This document shows, piece after piece, positions 18,908-26,693 of a stretch of DNA of 64,000 bases. This stretch comes from Streptomyces sp. NA02950 (lineage in GTDB: Bacteria; Actinomycetota; Actinomycetes; Streptomycetales; Streptomycetaceae): assembly GCF_013364155.1 (NCBI RefSeq), contig NZ_CP054916.1:8152001-8216000 (forward strand), given 5' to 3'. Both the position numbers and the translations under genes were made by a program. Position 1 is the stretch's first letter. Every line of letters starts with the position of its first letter. The notes below the pieces were generated by a model that saw only the letters and a list, made by a program, of their open reading frames with translations, was not told the origin of the DNA and ran no database searches.

Positions 18908-20506
18908 CTACGCTCCGGGGGACGTCAGGGGCGGCAGGAGAATACCCGGGTTGAGGATGCCGGACGGGTCGAGCCGGTTCTTCACGGCGTGCAGGACCTC
19001 CACGCCCAGCGGACCGATCTCCTGTGCGTACCAGGCCCGGTGGTCGGTGCCCACCCCGTGGTGGTGGCTGATGGTGCCGCCGGAGGCGAGGATCGCGTCG
19101 CAGGCCGCCTGCTTGGCGCCCGCCCAGTGGCCCTCGGGCTTGTCGCCCTGGGCGCTGAGCACGGTGAAGTACAGCGACGCGCCCGCCGGATAGACGTGGG
19201 AGATGTGGCACAGCACCGCCGGCGGGGTGCCCGCGTCGGTGAGGGCGGTGGTGAGCGCGGTGCGCACGTTCTCGTAGAGCGCGGGGATCTGCGACCAGTA
19301 CGCGGCGGTCTCCAGCGTCTCCGCGAACGCGCCCGCCTCGAGCAGCGCGTCGCGCAGATACGGGGCGGAGTAGCGGCCGTGGTTCCACTTCTCGCCGGGC
19401 TCCTCCCCGAGGAAGGTGCCCGCATGGGCGCGCAGCGCGGCGTGGGCGCGTTCCCTGCGGACCGCCACCTCCTCGGCGCTGCCCTCGTACCCGGCGATGG
19501 CCAGGCACCCCGACTCCGCGGCGCCCTTCCCGATGGCGGCGGGGTCGGCCAGGCCCACCAGGGTCTCGGTCTCGTCCGACAGCCGCAGCACGGTGGGCAG
19601 CGGACCGTCCTGGGCCAGGGCGCGCAACGCGTCCCGGCCCTCCTCGAAGGAGGTGAAGCGCCAGCCCTCGTAGACACGGGTGGCGGGGCGCGGTCGGATC
19701 CGCACGGTCACCGAGGTGATCACACCGAAGGCGCCCTCGGACCCCAGCACCAGGTGGCGCAGATCCGGTCCGGCGGCCGAGCGCGGGGCGCTGCGCCCGG
19801 TCTCCCAGGTGCCCTCGGGCGTGGCCACGCGCAGGGCGGTCACCATGTCGTCGAAGCGGCCGTAGCCCGCCGACGCCTGGCCGCTGGAGCGCGCGGCGGC
19901 GAATCCGCCGATCGTCGCCCACTCGAAGGACTGCGGGAAGTGGCCCAGGGTGTAGCCGCGTTCGGCGAGCAGCGCCTCGGCCTCGGGCCCGCGCAGACCG
20001 GGTTCGAGCACCGCGGTGCGGGAGACGGTGTCCAGGTCGGTCAGCCGGTTCATCCGGCGCAGGTCGAGCGAGACGAAGCAGCCGTGACCGCCGGGGGCCA
20101 GACCACCGACGACGCTGGTGCCGCCGCCGAAGGGGACGACCGCGATCCGGTGTTCGGCGCACAGCCGCAGGACGGCCACGACCTCGTCGTGGCTGCCGGG
20201 CCGCACCACCGCGTCGGGGGCGTCGTCGACGGCGCCGGACCGGATGTGCAGCAGGTCGGGCGTGGACTTGCCGCGGGTGCGGCGGATCCGGCTCTCGCCG
20301 TCGGTGCGGACGTGGTCCGCGCCCACGATCCGGGCGAACGCCTCGCGCGCGTCCCCGGTGAGCCGGGAGGCGCGGGGCTCGACGGCCTCCAGGGCGACGG
20401 AGCGGCCGTCGGACGGCCGTACGCCGAGCAGTTCGCCCAGCAGGCCGACGACCGGCTCGGGCAGCGGCGCCGCCCGGTCCGGATCGCCCCAGCCGTTCCA
20501 CAGCAT
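18908..20506 (-). CDS. FAD-linked oxidase resembling alkyldihydroxyacetonephosphate synthase
   Basis: A 532-residue flavoprotein. The PCMH-type FAD domain (PDAVVRPGSHDEVVAVLRLC, VPFGGGTSVVGGL, ATIGGFAAARSSGQAS) precedes a FAD-oxidase C domain. It ends with the ISHHHGVGTDH motif followed by VKNRLDPSGILNPG, characteristic of alkyl-DHAP synthases, which swap the acyl chain of acyl-DHAP for a fatty alcohol to make ether lipids. D-lactate/glycolate dehydrogenase-like enzymes are the alternative, but the HHH motif and the lipid-gene context favour the ether-lipid type. Start ATG 20506; GTG 20521 (five more residues) also has a GAGGA site. Two bases separate it from the lipid kinase. Confidence 0.82.
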   Translation of the reverse strand: MLWNGWGDPDRAAPLPEPVVGLLGELLGVRPSDGRSVALEAVEPRASRLTGDAREAFARIVGADHVRTDGESRIRRTRGKSTPDLLHIRSGAVDDAPDAVVRPGSHDEVVAVLRLCAEHRIAVVPFGGGTSVVGGLAPGGHGCFVSLDLRRMNRLTDLDTVSRTAVLEPGLRGPEAEALLAERGYTLGHFPQSFEWATIGGFAAARSSGQASAGYGRFDDMVTALRVATPEGTWETGRSAPRSAAGPDLRHLVLGSEGAFGVITSVTVRIRPRPATRVYEGWRFTSFEEGRDALRALAQDGPLPTVLRLSDETETLVGLADPAAIGKGAAESGCLAIAGYEGSAEEVAVRRERAHAALRAHAGTFLGEEPGEKWNHGRYSAPYLRDALLEAGAFAETLETAAYWSQIPALYENVRTALTTALTDAGTPPAVLCHISHVYPAGASLYFTVLSAQGDKPEGHWAGAKQAACDAILASGGTISHHHGVGTDHRAWYAQEIGPLGVEVLHAVKNRLDPSGILNPGILLPPLTSPGA

Positions 20507-20641
20507 GTCTGTCGACTCCACCTGATTCCTCGCTTCTCCGTGCGGCTCAGCCGTGCTTCTCGGTGCGGATCGCTCGCACCCGGGGCGGCCCCGGCCTTCG
20601 CCCGGCGCCGCATCCCGGGGGGGGCCGTTACACTGTGACAG

Positions 20642-21241
20642 ATGACGTCCAAACGCAACACCTCTCGGCATGACGATGCCGTGCTCGACGCCGCACGGGA
20701 CTGTGTGCTGGCCGTCGGCGTACGGCGGACGACCCTGACCGACGTCGCGCGCCGCGCGGGCGTGTCCCGGATGACGCTCTACCGGCGCTGGCCCGACGTA
20801 CGGGGGCTGGTCGGCGACCTCATGACCCGGGAATGGCTGGCCGTCACCGTGGGGTCCGTGCCGCGGCCGGGCCCGCTCGGGTCGGCGGACGTCCCGCTCG
20901 TCGACGCCCTGGTCGGCGGGCTCCGGGCGCTGCGCGCCCACCCGCTGCTCCGCAAGATCCTCGACGTCGACCCCGAGTTGATGCTCCCGTACCTCTTCGA
21001 CCGCCGCGGCGCGAGCCAGAACCGGCTGCTGGAGCTCATCGAGGAGGCGCTGCGGCGCGGCCACGCGGACGGCTCGGTCCGGGAGGACCACCCGGTGCGG
21101 CAGGCCCGTGCCCTGGTGCTGGTGCTCCAGTCGTTCGCCCTGTCCCTGCAGACCATGACCGACGACACCGATCCCGAACTGGACGACACCGCCTTCTACG
21201 CGGAAGTCCGCCGCATCCTGGAAAGGATCCTCGCCCCATGA
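20642..21241 (+). CDS. TetR-family regulator
   Basis: A 199-residue TetR-type repressor. Its N-terminal helix-turn-helix is clear (VRRTTLTDVARRAGVSRMTLYRRWPD, here split as TLTDVARRAG and VSRMTLYRRW). The C-terminal helical ligand domain is of ordinary length. It lies divergent from the flavoprotein/lipid-kinase operon and overlaps glpD by an ATGA, so it is well placed to control both. The start codon ATG at 20642 lacks a clear ribosome site, so the transcript may be nearly leaderless. The effector, possibly a lipid or glycerol derivative, is inferred from context only. Confidence 0.9.
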   Translation: MTSKRNTSRHDDAVLDAARDCVLAVGVRRTTLTDVARRAGVSRMTLYRRWPDVRGLVGDLMTREWLAVTVGSVPRPGPLGSADVPLVDALVGGLRALRAHPLLRKILDVDPELMLPYLFDRRGASQNRLLELIEEALRRGHADGSVREDHPVRQARALVLVLQSFALSLQTMTDDTDPELDDTAFYAEVRRILERILAP

Positions 21242-22812
21242 GTGCTGCCGCAGGCCCCCGCCCCGACCACTCCCTCACCGCCGCGCGCCGCTCCCGGGAA
21301 CTGGAGGAGCTGGCCGCCGGCGGCGCCGGCGCCCTCGTCGACGTGCTGGTCGTGGGCCTCGGTATCACCGGCGCCGGAGCCGCCCTGGACGCCGCCTCGC
21401 GGGGCCTGTCGGTCGCCGCGGTGGACGCGCACGACCTGGCCTTCGGCACCTCTCGCTGGAGCTCCAAGCTGGTCCACGGCGGACTGCGCTATCTGGCCAC
21501 CGGAGATGTCGGCGTGGCCTATGAGAGCGCGGTGGAGCGCGGCGCGCTGATGGAGCGCACCGCCCCGCACCTGGTGCGCGCCCAGTCCTTCGTGATGCCG
21601 CTGACCGCCCTCACCTCGCACCGCAACGCCGCGCTGGTGCGCGCCGGGCTGCGCGCCGGTGATGCGCTGCGGCTGTCCGCGCGCACCGGCCGCGCCACCC
21701 TGCCCGCCCCCCGGCGGCTGTCCGCCGTCGAGACCCTGGCCGCGGCGCCCGGGCTGCGGCGGCAGGGCCTGCGCGGCGGACTGCTGTCCTGGGACGGCCA
21801 ACTCGCCGACGACGCCCGGCTGGTGACCGCCATCGCGCGCACCGCCGCCGGACACGGCGCCCGGGTGCTCACCCGCACCCGCGCCCTGTCCCTCACCGGC
21901 GGGGAGGCCCTGGTCCGCGACGAACGCACCGGACAGGAGATCCGGATCCGGGCCCGGACCGTCATCAACGCCACCGGTGTCTGGGCCGCCGGGCTGACCG
22001 AGGGCATCCGGCTCCGCCCCTCCCGCGGCACCCATCTGGTGCTCCGCGCCGAGAGCCTGGGGGGCTTGCGCACCGGACTGCACATCCCCGTCCCCGGGGA
22101 GACCAACCGCTTCGTCCTGGTGATCCCCCAGGACGACGGCCGCGTCTACGTGGGGCTGACGGACGAGCCGGTGGACGGCCCGCTGCCGGACGTCCCCGAG
22201 GCGCCGGAGTCCGACATCGGCTTCCTGCTGGACATCCTGGGATCCGTGCTCGACGTGCCCGTCCGCCGCGAGGACGTGGCCGGCGCCTTCGCGGGGCTGC
22301 GCCCCCTGCTGGAGACGGACCACACCACCCGCACCGCCGACATCTCCCGCCGCCACGCCGTCCTCACCTCCGCCGAGGGCGTGGTGACCGTCGTCGGCGG
22401 CAAACTCACCACCTACCGCCGGATGGCTCAGGACGCCGTGGACGCCGCACTCACCGCGGGCCGCCTGGACGCGCCCGGGCCCTGCCGCACCTCCCGCCTC
22501 CCCCTGGTGGGCGCCGCCCCCCGGCCCGCCCTGGCCGCCCTGGCCGCGCCCCGCAGGCTGGTCGACCGCTATGGCACCGAGGCCCCCGCCGTCCAGGCCC
22601 TGGCCGACGCCGACCCCCACCTCGCCGAACCGGTGGCCGACGGGGTCCGGACCACTCGCGCCGAACTCCTGTGGGCCGTACGCCACGAAGGCGCCCTCGA
22701 CGAGTCCGACCTGCTCGACCGCCGCACCCGGATCGGCCTGGTCCCCGAGGACCGGACCGCTGCGGTGGACGCGGCCCGCGAGGCGCTGGCGGCGGTGGCC
22801 CACCGGGTGTGA
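21238..22812 (+). CDS. glpD: FAD-dependent glycerol-3-phosphate dehydrogenase
   Basis: Oxidises glycerol-3-phosphate to dihydroxyacetone phosphate at the membrane, passing electrons to quinone. The 524 residues begin with an FAD Rossmann motif (VLVVGLGITGAGAALDAASR) and include SRWSSKLVHGGLRYLATGD, the hallmark GlpD stretch. The substrate domain carries TNRFVLVIPQDDGRVYVGLTD and VVTVVGGKLTTYRRMA, and a C-terminal helical DAO_C domain follows. Its ATG overlaps the TetR stop. Since alkyl-DHAP synthase acts on DHAP derivatives, this neighbour could feed or balance that pool. Streptomycetes usually have another glpD in a glycerol operon, so this one may be specialised. Confidence 0.92.
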   Translation: MSAAAGPRPDHSLTAARRSRELEELAAGGAGALVDVLVVGLGITGAGAALDAASRGLSVAAVDAHDLAFGTSRWSSKLVHGGLRYLATGDVGVAYESAVERGALMERTAPHLVRAQSFVMPLTALTSHRNAALVRAGLRAGDALRLSARTGRATLPAPRRLSAVETLAAAPGLRRQGLRGGLLSWDGQLADDARLVTAIARTAAGHGARVLTRTRALSLTGGEALVRDERTGQEIRIRARTVINATGVWAAGLTEGIRLRPSRGTHLVLRAESLGGLRTGLHIPVPGETNRFVLVIPQDDGRVYVGLTDEPVDGPLPDVPEAPESDIGFLLDILGSVLDVPVRREDVAGAFAGLRPLLETDHTTRTADISRRHAVLTSAEGVVTVVGGKLTTYRRMAQDAVDAALTAGRLDAPGPCRTSRLPLVGAAPRPALAALAAPRRLVDRYGTEAPAVQALADADPHLAEPVADGVRTTRAELLWAVRHEGALDESDLLDRRTRIGLVPEDRTAAVDAAREALAAVAHRV

Positions 22813-23138
22813 CGGCGTACGGGGTGACAGCTACCTCAATTGAATGAGGCGGGGTCGTTCGACTGGTGCACCCAAATGTCGGCTAGCCGTACGAAGCCGC
22901 AGGCCAGGTCGGTTCCCTAGGGTCTCTGGCGTATGGAAAAAGCCGTCGAAGGGTCTGAGCCGCGCGCTCGGGACAGCCGCACCGACGTGGCGCGACGTGT
23001 CCGTAACGTCGCTCACGGTGGAATCCAGCAGGTATCCGTGACTCCCTCGGACCCCCATCGGCGAGCAGCAGCACAACCGGCGGCTGCCGTGCCGCCGCGC
23101 TGCCTTTGCCCCGCCCCCGCTTCGGAAGTACTGACGCC
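22813..23138. other. Intergenic region between glpD and the GH9 gene
   Basis: No convincing gene. A short imperfect hairpin, CCTCA (22834-22838) with TGAGG (22845-22849), follows glpD by about 20 bases and could be a weak terminator. I looked for the cellulose-responsive CebR 14-base palindrome (TGGGAGCGCTCCCA) and did not find it. Small open frames here have no family features. Confidence 0.5.
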
Positions 23139-25037
23139 TTGATTCACTCCGCTCCCCGGACACGTCCTGCCCTCGACCGGACCGGCCGCCGTCGGCGCAC
23201 CGTGGGCGCCGCGGTCGCCGCGGGGCTGGCCCTGGGCGCTCTGACCGCACCCGCGGCAGTGGCCGCGGACCACTCCGGTCCGCGTGGCGCCGGGGCCGAC
23301 CGCCCCCAGGCCGACACCGGCTCCCCGGTGCGCGTGAACCAGGTCGGCTATCCGACGCACGGCCCCAGGAAGGGCACGGTCGTCACCCCCGCCACCAAGC
23401 CCCTGACCTGGACCCTCCGGGACGCCGACGGTATCGAGCGGGCCCGTGGGACCACCACCCCCGCGGGGATCGACCGCAGCTCCGGCCAGCGCGTCCAGAC
23501 CTTCGACTTCAGCGAGGTCACCGCCGCGGGCAAGGGGTACACCATCACCGTCGGCGGGCAGAAGAGCGAGCCGTTCACCATCGGTGACCACCTCTACGGC
23601 GCGCTGCGCTCCGACGCGCTCGCGTACTTCTACCACAACCGCAGCGGTATCAAGATCGACAAGAAGCTCGTCGGGGACGCGTACGCCCGCCCCGCGGGCC
23701 ACGACAAGAAGGCCCCGCTGCGCGGTGACACCGACGCGCGCTGCCAGAAGGGCGTGTGCGACTACCGGCGCGATGTCGCCGGTGGCTGGTACGACGCCGG
23801 TGACCAGGGCAAGTACGTGGTCAACGGCGGCATCTCGGTGGCTCAGCTGATGTCCGCGTACGAGCGAACCCTGACCGCCCCGGGCGCCGACGCCGCGCCG
23901 TTCGGCGACGGCCGGCTCCGGGTGCCCGAGCGCGGCAACGGCACCCCGGACCTCCTCGACGAGGCCCGCTGGGAGATGGACTTCCTGATGCGCATGCAGG
24001 TGCCGAAGGGCAAGCCGCTCGCCGGGATGGCGTTCCATAAGGTGCACGACAAGCAGTGGACCGGGATGCCGACCCGGCCGGACCAGGACAAGCAGCCGCG
24101 TGAGCTGCATGCGCCGTCCACCGCGGCCACGCTCAACCTGGCGGCCACCGCCGCGCAGGCCGCCCGCCTCTTCCGGCCCTACGACGCGCAGTACGCGGAC
24201 CGGTGCCTGGAGGCGGCCCGCACCGCGTGGGCCGCGGCCAAGGCGCACCCCAGGAAACTCGCCGGCGACGGGGATTCCATCGGTGGCGGCGCCTACGGCG
24301 ACCGCGACGTCCGGGACGAGTTCTACTGGGCGGCCTCCGAGCTGTTCATCAGCACCGGCGAGGACACCTACCGCAAGGCGGTCCTCACCTCACCGCTGCA
24401 CGGCGACGCCGACGCGCTCTTCCCGCGCGTCAGCGGAGTCTCCTGGTCGTCGGTGGCGGGGCTCGGCGCGCTCGACCTGGCCACCGTGCCCAACAACCTC
24501 ACCGGCGAGCAGCGCGCCGCGGTCCGCTCGGTGGTCGCCAAGGCCGCCGACCGCTACGCCTCGTTCTCCGCGAAGTCGGCCTACGGTGTTCCGTACGCGC
24601 CCAAGGGCGGCAAGTACGAGTGGGGCTCCAACAGCCAGGTGCTGAACAACATGGTCGTTCTCGCCACCGCGCACGACCTGACCGGCAAGACCCGCTACCG
24701 GGACGCGGTGCTGCGCGGCATGGACTACCTGCTGGGCGGAAACCCGCTCAACCAGTCCTACGTCACCGGCTACGGCGAACGGGACTCGCACAACCAGCAC
24801 CACCGCTTCTGGGCGCACCAGCTGAACGCCAAGCTGCCGCACCCGGCACCGGGTTCGCTGGCCGGAGGCCCGAACTCCGGGCTCGAGGACCCCGTCGCCA
24901 AGAAGAAGCTGAAGGGCTGCGCCCCGGCGATGTGCTACACCGACGACATCATGGCGTTCTCCACCAACGAGATCACCATCAACTGGAACGCGCCGCTGGC
25001 CTGGATCTCGTCGTACATCGACGATCAGGAGCGGTAG
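23139..25037 (+). CDS. Secreted glycoside hydrolase family 9 endoglucanase
   Basis: Extracellular inverting cellulase of about 632 residues. A twin-Arg-like N-terminus (RTGRRRRTVGAAVAAGLA) and AVAA cleavage region suggest export, possibly via Tat. Next comes a CelD_N Ig-like domain (VRVNQVGYPTHGPRKGTVV), then the GH9 (alpha/alpha)6 barrel. The barrel has WYDAGDQGKYV (Asp219/Asp222, base), the HHRFWAHQ histidine motif and acid Glu611 in TNEITINWNAPL. No carbohydrate-binding module follows. TTG at 23139 is chosen for its GGAAG site; TTG at 23106 would add 11 residues without one. The gene stands alone and ends in a 14-base stem hairpin. Confidence 0.92.
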   Translation: MIHSAPRTRPALDRTGRRRRTVGAAVAAGLALGALTAPAAVAADHSGPRGAGADRPQADTGSPVRVNQVGYPTHGPRKGTVVTPATKPLTWTLRDADGIERARGTTTPAGIDRSSGQRVQTFDFSEVTAAGKGYTITVGGQKSEPFTIGDHLYGALRSDALAYFYHNRSGIKIDKKLVGDAYARPAGHDKKAPLRGDTDARCQKGVCDYRRDVAGGWYDAGDQGKYVVNGGISVAQLMSAYERTLTAPGADAAPFGDGRLRVPERGNGTPDLLDEARWEMDFLMRMQVPKGKPLAGMAFHKVHDKQWTGMPTRPDQDKQPRELHAPSTAATLNLAATAAQAARLFRPYDAQYADRCLEAARTAWAAAKAHPRKLAGDGDSIGGGAYGDRDVRDEFYWAASELFISTGEDTYRKAVLTSPLHGDADALFPRVSGVSWSSVAGLGALDLATVPNNLTGEQRAAVRSVVAKAADRYASFSAKSAYGVPYAPKGGKYEWGSNSQVLNNMVVLATAHDLTGKTRYRDAVLRGMDYLLGGNPLNQSYVTGYGERDSHNQHHRFWAHQLNAKLPHPAPGSLAGGPNSGLEDPVAKKKLKGCAPAMCYTDDIMAFSTNEITINWNAPLAWISSYIDDQER

Positions 25038-25063
25038 CGGACGCACAACGTCACGAGGGCACG

Positions 25064-25094
25064 CGATGCGGCCGGCGGCTCGCCGGCCGCATCG
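25064..25094 (+). terminator. Perfect 14-base-stem hairpin after the GH9 gene
   Basis: CGATGCGGCCGGCG (25064-25077), loop GCT, CGCCGGCCGCATCG (25081-25094). It lies 26 bases after the GH9 stop, a textbook intrinsic terminator apart from lacking a T-run. Confidence 0.8.
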
Positions 25095-25768
25095 CCGTTC
25101 CCCCTGCACCGTCGAAGCCGCGAGGGAAGTCCTGGTCGAGGGTGGGGGCCGATTGGGTTATCACGTGCCGCTCCGCGTCCTGGTCCCTGCAAAGGCTTTA
25201 CGGAGACCGGCCGGTAAAGCCGGGCGGCCTGCCGATGGGGCCCAGCGCCGTGGCGAACTCATCGATAGTCCCGACAATTCCGCGTACGGTGTGGTGGTCA
25301 TGCGGACCGTGATAGCACGTGACACCGACAGGCTGAGCGGGCCGGGCAACCGGAATATTGGATTCAGGCGGTTTCGGTTCCGCTTGCGAGGTCATCCGAG
25401 GTCATCCATGGTCCGTGCCCGGCCCTCGGCCCGGCCGTCCCGCCGGGATCGCGGGTGAATCCGGCCCTGTTCGCGGGTCATTGAATACATCGTTGAATAC
25501 CTGACGCCGGTACGTCATTATGTCATTCTGAAGTTTTTCGTGCGTGGCATCCTGTGGTCACCGGTCCAAGGAATAGTCGGAGATCGGCAACTTCCTGCCA
25601 AACCCCTCCGGATAGCTGGCAGTAAGAGGACACGGATGCTTTCCTGGATTCTGTCTTACGGCCGCTAGCGTGGTTGTCGACGCAGTGACATCCAAGCGCC
25701 AGTCAGATCCACCCCAGCCGTGGGACGGCACCCCGCCTTCGTTCGCTGACCGTTGGGAGATTTCGTAT
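25095..25768. other. Long regulatory gap before the biosynthetic cluster
   Basis: About 670 bases without a credible gene, locally AT-richer than the flanks, ending at the first cluster gene. It holds two direct copies of TTGAATAC 12 bases apart (25481-25488 and 25493-25500). An interrupted inverted repeat, GTAAG (25622-25626) with CTTAC (25655-25659), is extended by ACA/TGT. These are plausible sites for the missing cluster regulator. No promoter was assigned with confidence. Confidence 0.5.
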
Positions 25769-26620
25769 ATGGCTGAGGTGGAACTCTCGGCAGGGACCAT
25801 CGAGTACGAAGACACCGGTGGCGACGGGCCGGTTGTTGTCCTCCTGCACGGCGTTGCCATGGACGGTTCGCTGTGGCGGAACGTGGTCACCGAGCTGCGT
25901 GCCGACTTCCGGTGCGTGGTGCCCACACTGCCGCTGGGCGGGCACCGGCGTCCGATGCGCGCCGACGCGGATCTGTCCATCCTGGGGGTGGCGCGGCTGG
26001 TCGCCGAGTTGCTGGAGCGGCTCGACCTGCACGACGTCACCTTGGTGATGAACGACTGGGGCGGGGCGCAGGCCCTGGTCGCCGACGGACGTGACCAGCG
26101 GATCGGACGGCTCGTCATCACCTCCTGCGAGGCCTTCGAGAACTTCCCGCCGGGGCTGCCCGGCAGCAATCTGTACATGTCGGCCAAGATGCCCGGTGGC
26201 ATCAATCTGGCGTTCAAACTGCTGAAGCTCACGCCGATGCGGCGGATGCCGATGACCTGGGGGAGGATGAGCAAGCGGCCGGTGCCGCACGAGGTCATGA
26301 ACCAGTGGTTCCAGCCGCTGTGGACCTCCAAGGAGATCCGCCGGGATCTGAAGAAGTACGTCCTCGGTGTGCCCGCGAAGAGCGAACTGAACAACTGGGC
26401 CGAAAGGCTGCGGGACTTCGACCGTCCCGCGCTCGTCGCCTGGGCCGCCGAGGACAAGGTCATGCCGCCCGAGCACGGCCGGAAGCTGGCCGAGCTGCTG
26501 CCCAAGGGGCAGCACGTGGAGATCACCGACAGCTACACCCTCATCCCCGAGGACCAGCCGGGACAACTCGCAGCCGCGGTGCGGACGTTCCTGCTGGAGG
26601 GGTCCGCGGCAGCGGAGTAG
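25769..26620 (+). CDS. Alpha/beta-hydrolase with Asp nucleophile (haloalkane dehalogenase/epoxide hydrolase-like)
   Basis: A 283-residue alpha/beta-hydrolase, first gene of the polyketide operon. It shows oxyanion loop VVLLHGVAMDG, then VTLVMNDWGGAQAL, where the nucleophile elbow has Asp rather than Ser, as in haloalkane dehalogenases and epoxide hydrolases. VAWAAEDKVMPPEHG supplies the acidic segment. Where the catalytic His is expected the sequence is DSYTLIPEDQPG, with no His, so the triad is incomplete. I have seen this TLIP-type variant in actinobacterial members of unknown function. ATG 25769 with GGGAGA upstream is preferred over longer frames. Seventy-three bases separate it from PKS1. 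Confidence 0.8.
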   Translation: MAEVELSAGTIEYEDTGGDGPVVVLLHGVAMDGSLWRNVVTELRADFRCVVPTLPLGGHRRPMRADADLSILGVARLVAELLERLDLHDVTLVMNDWGGAQALVADGRDQRIGRLVITSCEAFENFPPGLPGSNLYMSAKMPGGINLAFKLLKLTPMRRMPMTWGRMSKRPVPHEVMNQWFQPLWTSKEIRRDLKKYVLGVPAKSELNNWAERLRDFDRPALVAWAAEDKVMPPEHGRKLAELLPKGQHVEITDSYTLIPEDQPGQLAAAVRTFLLEGSAAAE

Positions 26621-26693
26621 CACAGGCCGGACGGGGGGTGTCGCGGCGAGCGTGCTCCGGCCGGGTGGCGAGTGGAACGTGTAGGAGGAGCAC

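Noticed and set aside
22933..23142. Small 69-codon gene before the GH9 cellulase
   Set aside because: No ribosome site, no family features and Pro/Ala-rich composition; more likely leader or intergenic DNA.
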